A DNA stretch of 64,000 bases, from positions 62,001-126,000 of the forward strand of contig NC_019703.1 of NCBI RefSeq assembly GCF_000317045.1. Reading direction: 5' to 3'. The first letter of the stretch is position 1, and each line of letters begins with the position of its first letter. Positions 44,955-52,012 of the stretch are shown here, piece by piece. The stretch is from Geitlerinema sp. PCC 7407. GTDB lineage: Bacteria; Cyanobacteriota; Cyanobacteriia; PCC-7407. Under the pieces are notes generated by a model. That model saw only the letters and a program-made list of their open reading frames with translations. It did no database searches and was not told the origin of the DNA. A program made the position numbers and the translations under genes.

Positions 44955-45914
44955 CTAAGCGTTTTTCTCGTAAGTCTCGTAGGCCGCCACGATGCGCTGC
45001 ACCAGCGGGTGGCGCACCACGTCCGCCTGGGTCAGATGACAAAAGGCAATGCCGTCAACATTTTGTAAAATGCGCTGAGCCACTGCTAACCCGGAGGCCT
45101 GATTGCTCGGCAGGTCCGTCTGGGTGACGTCCCCCGTCACCACCATGCGCGACCGGAAGCCCAAACGCGTCAGCACCATTTTCATCTGGGCGGGCGTTGT
45201 GTTTTGGGCCTCATCCAGGATGACAAAGGCGTTGTTGAGGGTGCGGCCGCGCATGTAGGCCAGGGGCGCGACCTCGATCACCCCGCGCTCCATCAGGCTC
45301 GGGATCTTTTCGGGGTCGATCAGCTCGTACAGCGCATCGTAGAGCGGCCGCAAATAGGGATTGATTTTTTGCTGGAGGTCACCGGGCAAGAATCCCAAAC
45401 GCTCCCCCGCTTCGACGGCGGGACGGGTCAAAATCAGCCGCTCGAACTGGTTGGAAAGCAGCGCCTGGACTGCCAGCATCGCTGCCAAAAAGGTCTTGCC
45501 GGTGCCCGCCGGACCAATGCAGAAGGTGAGGTCGTGGGACCGAATGGCCTGGATATACTGGCGCTGACGAAAGGTCTTGGCCCGAATCTCTTCGCCCCGC
45601 CGGGTGCGCACCAGCACGTCTTCGCGCAGGGCCTGGAGCTCTTCGGTGCGATCGGTGTTGAGGGCGTGCTGGGCCGTCAAGATGTCCACGGTGCTGACAG
45701 CCTTGCCCCTTGTCCACAGGTCGCCCAGGGCACGAACGAGATCGCTACAGCGCTCGATTTGCTTTTCGGTCCCGGAGATCAGGAGGTCTTGGCCTCGCAA
45801 AACCACAGTGGCTCCGGTTTGGCGGGCCAGCACTTTGAGATTTTCTTCTTGATAACCGGCGAGGGCGAGGGCGCTTTCAACGCTGGGAAGCTGAATCGTG
45901 GATGACGCTACCAT
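44955..45914 (-). CDS. phoH: PhoH family ATPase
   Basis: A 319-residue cytoplasmic protein from ATG 45914. A KH-like N-terminal region (about 1-80) precedes the ATPase domain with Walker A Gly134-Pro-Ala-Gly-Thr-Gly-Lys-Thr141 and Walker B Val-Ile-Leu-Asp-Glu-Ala-Gln-Asn. The motif Thr-Gly-Asp-Val-Thr-Gln-Thr-Asp is also family-typical. PhoH-like proteins are linked to RNA metabolism and phosphate starvation in some bacteria; no Pho box was identified here. Confidence 0.93.
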   Translation of the reverse strand: MVASSTIQLPSVESALALAGYQEENLKVLARQTGATVVLRGQDLLISGTEKQIERCSDLVRALGDLWTRGKAVSTVDILTAQHALNTDRTEELQALREDVLVRTRRGEEIRAKTFRQRQYIQAIRSHDLTFCIGPAGTGKTFLAAMLAVQALLSNQFERLILTRPAVEAGERLGFLPGDLQQKINPYLRPLYDALYELIDPEKIPSLMERGVIEVAPLAYMRGRTLNNAFVILDEAQNTTPAQMKMVLTRLGFRSRMVVTGDVTQTDLPSNQASGLAVAQRILQNVDGIAFCHLTQADVVRHPLVQRIVAAYETYEKNA

Positions 45915-46131
45915 GCCCACTCGCCACGACGTAGGACAATCTCGCTGCTCGGGCAACCAACCGTTGGACTCAAGACGCTGTGCTGCATTCGGTGAATTGA
46001 CTCGCTAAGCAATACTGTTCTTGATCCTAGCCCCAAAGCGAAACTCATGGCAGGCGAGGAGAAGGGACTGGCGATCGCGGCCATCTGTGGCGACAATCTT
46101 GGGGAAAGACTGGCAACGGGAGGACCCATCG

Positions 46132-47103
46132 ATGGCCTACGAACACGAAAAAAATGTGGCGATCGCCGCCCTCAAGGCCGCCGCGCGCCTCTGCGAACAG
46201 GTTCGCCACGATCGCGGCCCCGACGCCATGACCAAGGCCGATCACAGCCCGGTGACGGTGGCGGACTTTGGGGCGCAGGCGGTGATCTGTCGGGCGATCG
46301 CCGCCACCTTCCGCAACGACCCGGTGGTGGGCGAAGAAGACGCGGCCCTGCTCCAGAAGCCCGCCATGGCGGAGCGTCTGGCCCAGGTGACCCGCTATGT
46401 CGAGATGGTCGATCCGACGGCCACGCCAGAGCAGGTGGCCGCCTGGATCAACCGCGGCGACGGCCAGCCCAGCGATCGCTTTTGGACCCTCGACCCCATC
46501 GACGGCACCAAGGGCTATGTCCGGGGTGACCAGTACGCCATTGCCCTGGCCCTGATCGAGGGGGGACAGGTGGTCTTGGGCCTGATGGCCTGTCCGGCTC
46601 TCCCGGTGGACCCCCAGCAGCCCGAGGGCGATCGCGGCGTGCTGTTTTTGGCGACGCGGGGCGAAGGCGCTCAAGCCATGGCCCTGGCCAACGAACACCC
46701 CCACCCCATCCACGTCAATGCCAGCGGCCAGCCCCTGCGCCTGATCGAAAGTGTCGAAGTGGACCATGGCGACCACAGCCGCCAAGCCGCGATCGCCCAA
46801 AGCCTGGGCATGGTCGAGGAACCCATTCGGATGGACAGTCAGGCCAAGTACGGCGCCGTGGCCCGAGGAGACGCCGATCTGTATCTGCGCCTGCCCCAGC
46901 CCGCTTCGAGCGATCGCCGGGAAAACATCTGGGATCATGCCGCCGGCGCCATTGTGATCGAAGAGGCCGGGGGCCGCGTGAGCGATCTCTTTGGCCAGCC
47001 CCTCGAATTTTCCCACGGCAGCAAGCTCAGCCAAAACCAAGGCATTGTCGCCAGCAATGGCCACATTCACGATCGCGTTTTGGCTGCCATTCGCGATCGC
47101 TAA
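46132..47103 (+). CDS. 3'(2'),5'-bisphosphate nucleotidase (HAL2/CysQ-like)
   Basis: A 323-residue Mg2+-dependent phosphatase. The metal site Gly67-Glu-Glu-Asp, the core Leu-Asp121-Pro-Ile-Asp-Gly-Thr and the C-terminal Trp-Asp-His-Ala-Ala-Gly are intact. Residues after the core (Lys-Gly-Tyr-Val-Arg-Gly-Asp-Gln-Tyr-Ala) fit the plant/cyanobacterial HAL2 group. It would convert PAP to AMP in sulfur assimilation and tolerate salt poorly, as the family does. ATG 46132 follows a GGGAGGA ribosome site. The frame is open from 46021 but overlaps nothing conserved. Confidence 0.9.
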   Translation: MAYEHEKNVAIAALKAAARLCEQVRHDRGPDAMTKADHSPVTVADFGAQAVICRAIAATFRNDPVVGEEDAALLQKPAMAERLAQVTRYVEMVDPTATPEQVAAWINRGDGQPSDRFWTLDPIDGTKGYVRGDQYAIALALIEGGQVVLGLMACPALPVDPQQPEGDRGVLFLATRGEGAQAMALANEHPHPIHVNASGQPLRLIESVEVDHGDHSRQAAIAQSLGMVEEPIRMDSQAKYGAVARGDADLYLRLPQPASSDRRENIWDHAAGAIVIEEAGGRVSDLFGQPLEFSHGSKLSQNQGIVASNGHIHDRVLAAIRDR

Positions 47104-47109
47104 CCCACC

Positions 47110-47139
47110 AAAAAAAGCCTGAAGCATTTTCAGCTTCAG
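47110..47139 (-). terminator. Terminator-like hairpin at the left end of the second TnpB element
   Basis: A 7-bp stem (CTGAAGC / GCTTCAG, 47119-47125 and 47133-47139). On the minus strand it is followed by seven T residues. It would end transcripts of the ribbon-helix-helix gene. It lies just after the stop of the phosphatase gene on the other strand. Confidence 0.65.
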
Positions 47140-47223
47140 CTAGGTCAGCAGGAGCCTCACGCCAGAATCTCTGATTTGGCGTGAGAGGAATGCGCGGCTG
47201 TGGAGCGAAGCGGAGCAGCCAAC

Positions 47224-47355
47224 TTAATCGGGCAGTGAACGAATGAACTCCCGGATCACATCCGTCTGGGATCTGCCAACCGTTTTGCAATATCGGTCCA
47301 ACCTCTCTTTTTCATGTTTGGGTAGTCGAATATTCACAGATTCTTTACTGGCCAT
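47224..47355 (-). CDS. Small ribbon-helix-helix (CopG-like) protein
   Basis: A 43-residue protein from ATG 47355 to TAA 47224. It shows a ribbon-helix-helix pattern: a beta strand with Ser-Val-Asn-Ile-Arg-Leu-Pro, a helix with Glu-Arg-Leu-Asp-Arg-Tyr-Cys, the turn Val-Gly-Arg-Ser, and a helix with Val-Ile-Arg-Glu-Phe-Ile-Arg. Such proteins are dimeric DNA-binding repressors. It is divergent from tnpB with only 37 bp between the two starts, so it may control both promoters. A minus-strand terminator lies downstream. Confidence 0.75.
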   Translation of the reverse strand: MASKESVNIRLPKHEKERLDRYCKTVGRSQTDVIREFIRSLPD

Positions 47356-47392
47356 GCCTTCATTGTGTTGCATAGTGCGGTACAATCATAGT

Positions 47393-48760
47393 ATGAAATA
47401 CACCTACCAATACAAAGCACTTCCCACCACAGACCAAAAACTAGAGCTAAATCTCTGGCTGCGGATTTGTCAGTATTGGTACAACCGCCAACTGGGCGAT
47501 AGGTTTGATTGGTGGGAGATGAACCGCTCACCCGTCAACGCTTGTCCGCTGGTTGCATCGCTGCCTAAATTGCGCGACAGACCGAACTATTACAACCAGA
47601 AAAAGTATCTGCCAGGACTCAAAAAGGAGACTGTAACGGTTGAATGGTCGGGTGAAGCGCTGGACTTTTCACGCGTTCCAGCAAACACCCTGCAAGAAGT
47701 TTGCAAGCGAGTTGATAAAGCCTTTGAAAGGTTTGTCGCAGGTGACAGCAACGGCAATCGAAGCGGCAAACCCCGATTCAAACCCCAGTCCCGCTATCGC
47801 TCAATGGTGATTGAAGGAGCTGGCCTTGAGCTGCATTCCTGCTCGGTTGGCGGCAGGTATTTGTATATCAAAGTGCCGAAAATCGGACTGATTAAGATTC
47901 GGTCCCATCGTCATTTGCCTGATGGCGCGCTTCTCAAGCAGCTTCAATTCATCAAGAAAAACGATGGTTGGTTTGTGAATCTGCGGCTCGAAGATCCAGC
48001 CGTCCCAGCGATAACCCCTGATTCGATTCTGCCAACCTGGGAGAATTCGTTAGGGATAGATGCGGTGCTGCATGAGCAGGATTACCTTGCCACCTCGGAA
48101 GGGGTGAAACTGCCATCGCTCAAAGCGCTACGGAAAAGCCAGCACAAGCTGACCCGCATCTCGCAGAAAAAGAATGCTCGGAAGCGCGGCTCCAAGGCCC
48201 GCCGCAAACTAGCAAAACGAGAGGGACGGCAGCACCAAAAGATTGCCAGATGCCGTAAGGACTTCCAATACAAAACCGCTCACAAATTGGTGAGAACGGG
48301 CAAGAAAGTTTTCTTTCATGAAGACCTGAATCTTAAGGGTCTATCAAGGCGCAATGCACCCAAACAAGATGAGACGGGTGCCTTCATTCCAAATGGCCAG
48401 TCTGCCAAGTCTGGACTCAACTTGAGTTGGGCAGATGCCGCCTTCGCTCAATTCTTCCAAATCCTCGGACACATAGCTGAAAAAGCTGGGGCTGTAGTGA
48501 TTGCGAAGAATCCCGCTTACACCTCTCAATTGCTCTCGTACCGGGATGAGGTGATCTTCACTGATACGACCATTCGCAACTATTGGGATGAGTCTGAAAA
48601 GCTTTTGGTTGATAGGGACGTCAACGCCGCTATCAACGTCAAAAGAGTGGGGCTGGACGTGTTCCCCACGATAAAACGCCGTAAAGGTAACATCGCGATA
48701 GTTGGTTCTATCACCGATGTTACCTCCAAGGAAGTTCTACGCATTCTTCGGAATGCCTGA
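47393..48760 (+). CDS. tnpB: TnpB variant lacking zinc-finger cysteines
   Basis: A 455-residue TnpB. The three RuvC acidic residues are kept: Asp223 (Leu-Gly-Ile-Asp), Glu310 (Phe-His-Glu-Asp-Leu) and Asp409 (Asp-Arg-Asp-Val-Asn-Ala-Ala). In the interval where most TnpBs carry four zinc cysteines (residues 373-408) there are none; the segment instead reads Thr-Ser-Gln-Leu-Leu-Ser-Tyr-Arg-Asp-Glu and Tyr-Trp-Asp-Glu. ATG 47393 was chosen; the frame is open from 47243 through the RHH gene region. It is unlike the other TnpB in this window outside the catalytic motifs. Confidence 0.9.
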   Translation: MKYTYQYKALPTTDQKLELNLWLRICQYWYNRQLGDRFDWWEMNRSPVNACPLVASLPKLRDRPNYYNQKKYLPGLKKETVTVEWSGEALDFSRVPANTLQEVCKRVDKAFERFVAGDSNGNRSGKPRFKPQSRYRSMVIEGAGLELHSCSVGGRYLYIKVPKIGLIKIRSHRHLPDGALLKQLQFIKKNDGWFVNLRLEDPAVPAITPDSILPTWENSLGIDAVLHEQDYLATSEGVKLPSLKALRKSQHKLTRISQKKNARKRGSKARRKLAKREGRQHQKIARCRKDFQYKTAHKLVRTGKKVFFHEDLNLKGLSRRNAPKQDETGAFIPNGQSAKSGLNLSWADAAFAQFFQILGHIAEKAGAVVIAKNPAYTSQLLSYRDEVIFTDTTIRNYWDESEKLLVDRDVNAAINVKRVGLDVFPTIKRRKGNIAIVGSITDVTSKEVLRILRNA

Positions 48761-48764
48761 GAAG

Positions 48765-48793
48765 CCTACACCATGCCGGTAGGTTGGTGTAGG
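48765..48793 (+). repeat. Right-end hairpin of the second TnpB element
   Basis: 9-bp stem (CCTACACCA / TGGTGTAGG) with an 11-nt loop, 4 bp after the tnpB stop. In known elements the 3' part of the guide RNA lies here and the guide is read beyond the border. Confidence 0.65.
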
Positions 48794-48882
48794 AGCGTCA
48801 CGCCCCAAGCATTCCACACAAACGTTCTCAAAATTGAGCAACCCTACAGACGAGGCATCCCGGCAGCGCCTGGGGCTAGCCC

Positions 48883-49185
48883 CTAGGAAACAGTCTCTGC
48901 TTCCACATCGACCGCTTCATCGGGAGAAGACACCCCAGAATTCGCCACAGTGCGAGTCGCCTGACGAGTCTTGAAGCCCTCGATCATCATCTGGGACACC
49001 TCTGAGACCAGCAGCATCATGATGGCGACATCATCTAGCTGACCGACCCCTGGAATAAAATCCGGCAAAAAGTCGAAGGGCATGAAGAGGTAAAACAAAC
49101 TGCCCAGGACAATCCACCAGCGGTACTTGGGGTTGCGTAGCGTTTCCCGGTACCAGTTGTAAAACGACTGAGGCGAAAATTTCAT
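48883..49185 (-). CDS. YkvA/DUF1232 family membrane protein
   Basis: A 100-residue protein with the family motif Tyr-Leu-Phe-Met-Pro-Phe-Asp-Phe-Leu-Pro-Asp-Phe-Ile-Pro-Gly-Val-Gly-Gln-Leu-Asp-Asp near residues 32-52, flanked by hydrophobic helices. The tail is acidic. The family's function is unknown. It stands alone. Confidence 0.88.
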   Translation of the reverse strand: MKFSPQSFYNWYRETLRNPKYRWWIVLGSLFYLFMPFDFLPDFIPGVGQLDDVAIMMLLVSEVSQMMIEGFKTRQATRTVANSGVSSPDEAVDVEAETVS

Positions 49186-49529
49186 AGGGGTGTGTCCTCC
49201 ACATTGCTTTTGATCTTGACAAATCCATTGCAGTTCTTCAGGTGTGGATAACCCCTCCGAACAATGCGAGTCCTCTACCCATTCCCGCGAAATCTCGGGC
49301 CTAAATCTGGCACCTCCTCCCCGCAGCTGACGTCAACAGCCTCGCCCAAGGGCAATTGGTCAGCGCCCCTTCTTAAGTGTTCACTCTAGAATTTAAGATG
49401 CTCTGGGAGAGTGAACTATGCGCGGCCCCCGAGACTGGCTGAGCGATTTTCTCGTTGGGGCGGGGCAGGTTCGCTGCGCCGTCGGTCCGCCAAGACCTGT
49501 GAGGACTTTAGGGAGGCAAAGAGAGGACT
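49186..49529. other. Divergent region upstream of exbB
   Basis: 344 bp. The clearest feature is a 9-bp inverted repeat (GTTCACTCT / AGAGTGAAC, 49379-49387 and 49408-49416) about 115 bp before exbB, possibly an operator. Confidence 0.5.
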
Positions 49530-50219
49530 GTGAATATCTCAGATCTGTTTATCAAAGGTGGCGTGGCCATGTGGCCGCTGCTGCTGCTGTCGGTTTTGGC
49601 TTTGGGTGCCATCATTGAGCGACTTTATTTTTGGTTTGGTGTGCTGACCAAAGAGAAAAGCTTGGTGGAGCGGATTTTGGCGGCGGCCGAGGAGGACTGG
49701 ACGGCGGCGACGGAGCTAGCGCGCCAGTCCCTTGAGCAGCCGATTGGCCGGTTTCTCTACGCGCCTCTGCGCCTGAAAGATGCCGATCCGGAGGTGTTTC
49801 GGCTGGCGCTGGAGTCGACGGCGGATGATGAGCTGGCGTCGATGCGCCGGGGCGATAAGATCCTGGAGGCGGTGATTGCCTTGGCGCCGCTGCTGGGCCT
49901 GCTGGGGACGGTGGTGGGCCTGATCCGCTCGCTGCGAGAAATTCGCCTCGGCGATATTGGGACGGCCTCTGCGGCGGGCGTGACGCTGGGCATTGGTGAG
50001 GCGCTCATCAGTACCGCTGCTGGTTTGATTGTGGCGATCGTCAGTTTGGCGTTTTATCGACTGTTTCAGGGCTTTCTGTTTTCCCAGGCAAAGATTTTCC
50101 GGAAGGCGGGTAGTGAGCTAGAACTGCTTTATCGTCAGCACTGGCCTCAGCGCCAGCGCCTGATGGCCCAGGGCGATCGCCCCTTGAGTCCCGATCGTCC
50201 GGCTGAAGTTTCAGAATAG
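49530..50219 (+). CDS. exbB: MotA/TolQ/ExbB proton channel protein
   Basis: A 229-residue inner-membrane protein starting at GTG 49530. Three hydrophobic helices (about 12-35, 108-135, 148-176) and the conserved Leu-Leu-Gly-Leu-Leu-Gly-Thr-Val-x-Gly-Leu segment mark the family. With ExbD it uses the proton gradient to power outer-membrane transport or envelope work. The exbD gene follows 65 bp downstream. Whether it serves TonB receptors or a Tol-like role is not visible; no tonB lies nearby. Confidence 0.9.
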   Translation: MNISDLFIKGGVAMWPLLLLSVLALGAIIERLYFWFGVLTKEKSLVERILAAAEEDWTAATELARQSLEQPIGRFLYAPLRLKDADPEVFRLALESTADDELASMRRGDKILEAVIALAPLLGLLGTVVGLIRSLREIRLGDIGTASAAGVTLGIGEALISTAAGLIVAIVSLAFYRLFQGFLFSQAKIFRKAGSELELLYRQHWPQRQRLMAQGDRPLSPDRPAEVSE

Positions 50220-50284
50220 GAGGGAGTGCGATCGCTCCCCCTTTCCATCGCCTCTGCACCGCCCTCTTCATTTCTTAGGACGCC

Positions 50285-50935
50285 ATGAAGCTCAAGTTTG
50301 ACGCTCCCACCGAGGACACACGGATCGAGATCATTCCGCTGATCGACGTGATTTTCTGCATTCTGACGTTCTTTATCTTGGCGGCGCTCCAGCTCACTCG
50401 TCAGCAGGCCATCAGCCTCAATTTGCCCCAGGCCCGCACGAGTACTCCCCAGGCCCAGGAGGCGCGGCTGCTCGTGGCCGTGGATGCCTTTGGCCAAACC
50501 TACATTGACGATCAGCGGGTGTCTCTGACCCAGCTCTATCAGGCGCTGCAGCGCTACCAGCAGATCAACCCCTCGGGTCAAATGGTGCTCTACGCGGCTC
50601 GGGAAACCAGCTACAACGACGTGGTGCGGGTGCTGGACTTGCTGCGATCGGTCGGGGGCGATCGCGTGGCCCTGGCGACGCTGCAGCCCAGCGGCAACCA
50701 GGCCCCGGCCAATCCGGGCTTCCCGCTGCCCAATGGCTCTCTGGCGCCCAACGGCTCCAACGGCCTGCCCGGCGGCCTCAACAATGGCGGTGCTGGCACC
50801 TATCAATTTCCCACTCAGCCGGGGCCTGGAGCTCCCGGCGGCGCTAGCGATAATCCGCTGCTGGATCTGCCGCCCGCTGGGGGCGCGCAGCAGCTACCGG
50901 CGGAGCAGGCTCCGGCGGGCAGCTCCGGCAACTAG
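50285..50935 (+). CDS. exbD: ExbD/TolR biopolymer transport protein
   Basis: A 216-residue protein with a single N-terminal transmembrane helix containing the proton-carrying Asp (Ile-Pro-Leu-Ile-Asp-Val-Ile-Phe), then a periplasmic domain to about residue 135. The last 80 residues are a low-complexity Pro/Gly/Asn/Ala-rich tail not found in the typical family. It forms a pair with exbB upstream. Confidence 0.9.
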   Translation: MKLKFDAPTEDTRIEIIPLIDVIFCILTFFILAALQLTRQQAISLNLPQARTSTPQAQEARLLVAVDAFGQTYIDDQRVSLTQLYQALQRYQQINPSGQMVLYAARETSYNDVVRVLDLLRSVGGDRVALATLQPSGNQAPANPGFPLPNGSLAPNGSNGLPGGLNNGGAGTYQFPTQPGPGAPGGASDNPLLDLPPAGGAQQLPAEQAPAGSSGN

Positions 50936-50965
50936 AGGTCTCCGGAGCCCCGCACGGGCGATCGC

Positions 50966-51238
50966 CTAGTTGTTGTCGCCGTCCTCGTCGCCGTCGCCGT
51001 CGCCGTCTTCGTCGCCATCGTCGCCGTCGGACTCGTCTTCGGCCTCGTTGACGCGCTGCTCAGACTGCTGAATATTTTCGTCGGCGCCTCGGACCTTGTC
51101 ACCGAGGTTTTCTTCCATCTGCTCGGCTTCTTGCTCGCTCTCGGTCTCTCCGGGCTCGACGGGAGACTCGCAGGCGGCGAGGCTGGTGGTGAGGGTGAGC
51201 ATGGCTAATAGGCCAGCCAATTTTTTCCAGATAGTCAT
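50966..51238 (-). CDS. Small acidic lipoprotein
   Basis: A 90-residue protein with a lipoprotein signal peptide: Lys-Lys, a hydrophobic core and the lipobox Leu-Ala-Ala-Cys23. The mature part is extremely acidic, ending in repeated Asp/Gly/Glu runs encoded by GTC-GCC type repeats on the plus strand. It could bind cations or be disordered. The gene is convergent with exbD, with 30 bp between the stops. I know no family. Confidence 0.75.
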   Translation of the reverse strand: MTIWKKLAGLLAMLTLTTSLAACESPVEPGETESEQEAEQMEENLGDKVRGADENIQQSEQRVNEAEDESDGDDGDEDGDGDGDEDGDNN

Positions 51239-51506
51239 GGTGTGTCTCCTAACAATGGTGATGTATCTAGCCTAGGGGGCGATCGCTTCTAAGGGCAGGC
51301 GCCCAGGCCGGAACCGCCTAGCTCTATTGTCACCAACCCGCCCCGTTAGCCGCCTCATTCCCACACTCGGCGCGAGAACGGCTTCGCTACAGCCCCAAAA
51401 CGGCAAAACGGAAGGCGTGCATGCTGCTGGCCTTCCGCGATTTTTGGCTCCAAAACGACGCATCTTGAAGCGGGCTATCTGGCGTATTTAAAAGTCTTTG
51501 CTGAAA

Positions 51507-51641
51507 TTACTGAGCGCCACGGCGACGCAGCGCGGTCAACATTTGCTTCTTGACGGCGATCGCCCATGTATCAAAGTCAAATTCGCTCTGAGCGTTGTTT
51601 TCCGGGCGATCGCCCCGCTGTTTTTGTGTATTTCGATTCAT
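51507..51641 (-). CDS. Small conserved-looking cyanobacterial protein
   Basis: A 44-residue protein from ATG 51641 to TAA 51507. It is basic at the C-terminus, with Phe-Asp-Thr-Trp-Ala-Ile-Ala-Val-Lys-Lys-Gln-Met-Leu and a final Leu-Arg-Arg-Arg-Gly. I recall similar small proteins with a Trp-Ala-x-Ala-Val motif in cyanobacterial genomes. Two HIP1 sites are read in frame. Function unknown. Palindromic sites lie about 105 bp upstream. Confidence 0.5.
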   Translation of the reverse strand: MNRNTQKQRGDRPENNAQSEFDFDTWAIAVKKQMLTALRRRGAQ

Positions 51642-52012
51642 GATGCTGACTCCACTGAGGAAAGGCTCGAAAAATATATCACCTTTCCGATTTGTAGCAC
51701 TTCCCTCTCGTGAAGGGGATCAAGCGCTGTGTTTTTCGCATTTGCATTATGCAAAAACTGCATAATTTAGCGGTATCGTACTTGACACTTCACGGATAGC
51801 TAGCGTACTGATCGCAGCCCAAAGCTACCCACCACGGCTGGTGCGATCGCGTTGCGGTTTGCGGCAGTCTCAGGGCAGTAGGTCAGGATTTGCCCATATG
51901 GACATCGCGCCAGTCTGGGAGACCGTCGCGCCCAAGCCGCTGAGGGGGTCTCTTGCGGGGATCCCTAGCGGCTGCGCGTCTAAAGGGCGATCGCCTGGAG
52001 CAATGGCGGTTG
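51642..52012. other. Intergenic region with palindromic sites
   Basis: 370 bp between the small gene and lysC. It contains the inverted repeat at 51747-51767 and otherwise short GC-rich sequence with no gene. Confidence 0.5.
51747..51767. promoter_or_regulatory. Inverted repeat, candidate operator
   Basis: Perfect 8-bp arms ATTATGCA / TGCATAAT around AAAAC. A second, overlapping palindrome (TTGCATTATGCAA, 51743-51755) lies at its left side. AT-rich and isolated in a GC-rich region, which suggests a protein-binding site. Confidence 0.45.

Larger units (their letters stand above)
47150..48805 (+). mobile_element. IS605-type element with variant TnpB and RHH gene
   Basis: Left-end hairpin CTCACGCCA / TGGCGTGAG (47157-47186) and right-end hairpin CCTACACCA / TGGTGTAGG (48765-48793) bound a tnpB and a divergent small gene. 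Both ends carry a similar AGGAGC-TCACGCC string. No tnpA is present. The borders are approximate. Confidence 0.6.

Noticed and set aside
46045-47127. 360-codon open frame on the minus strand
   Set aside because: Exact shadow of the HAL2-type phosphatase, whose catalytic motifs are intact on the plus strand.
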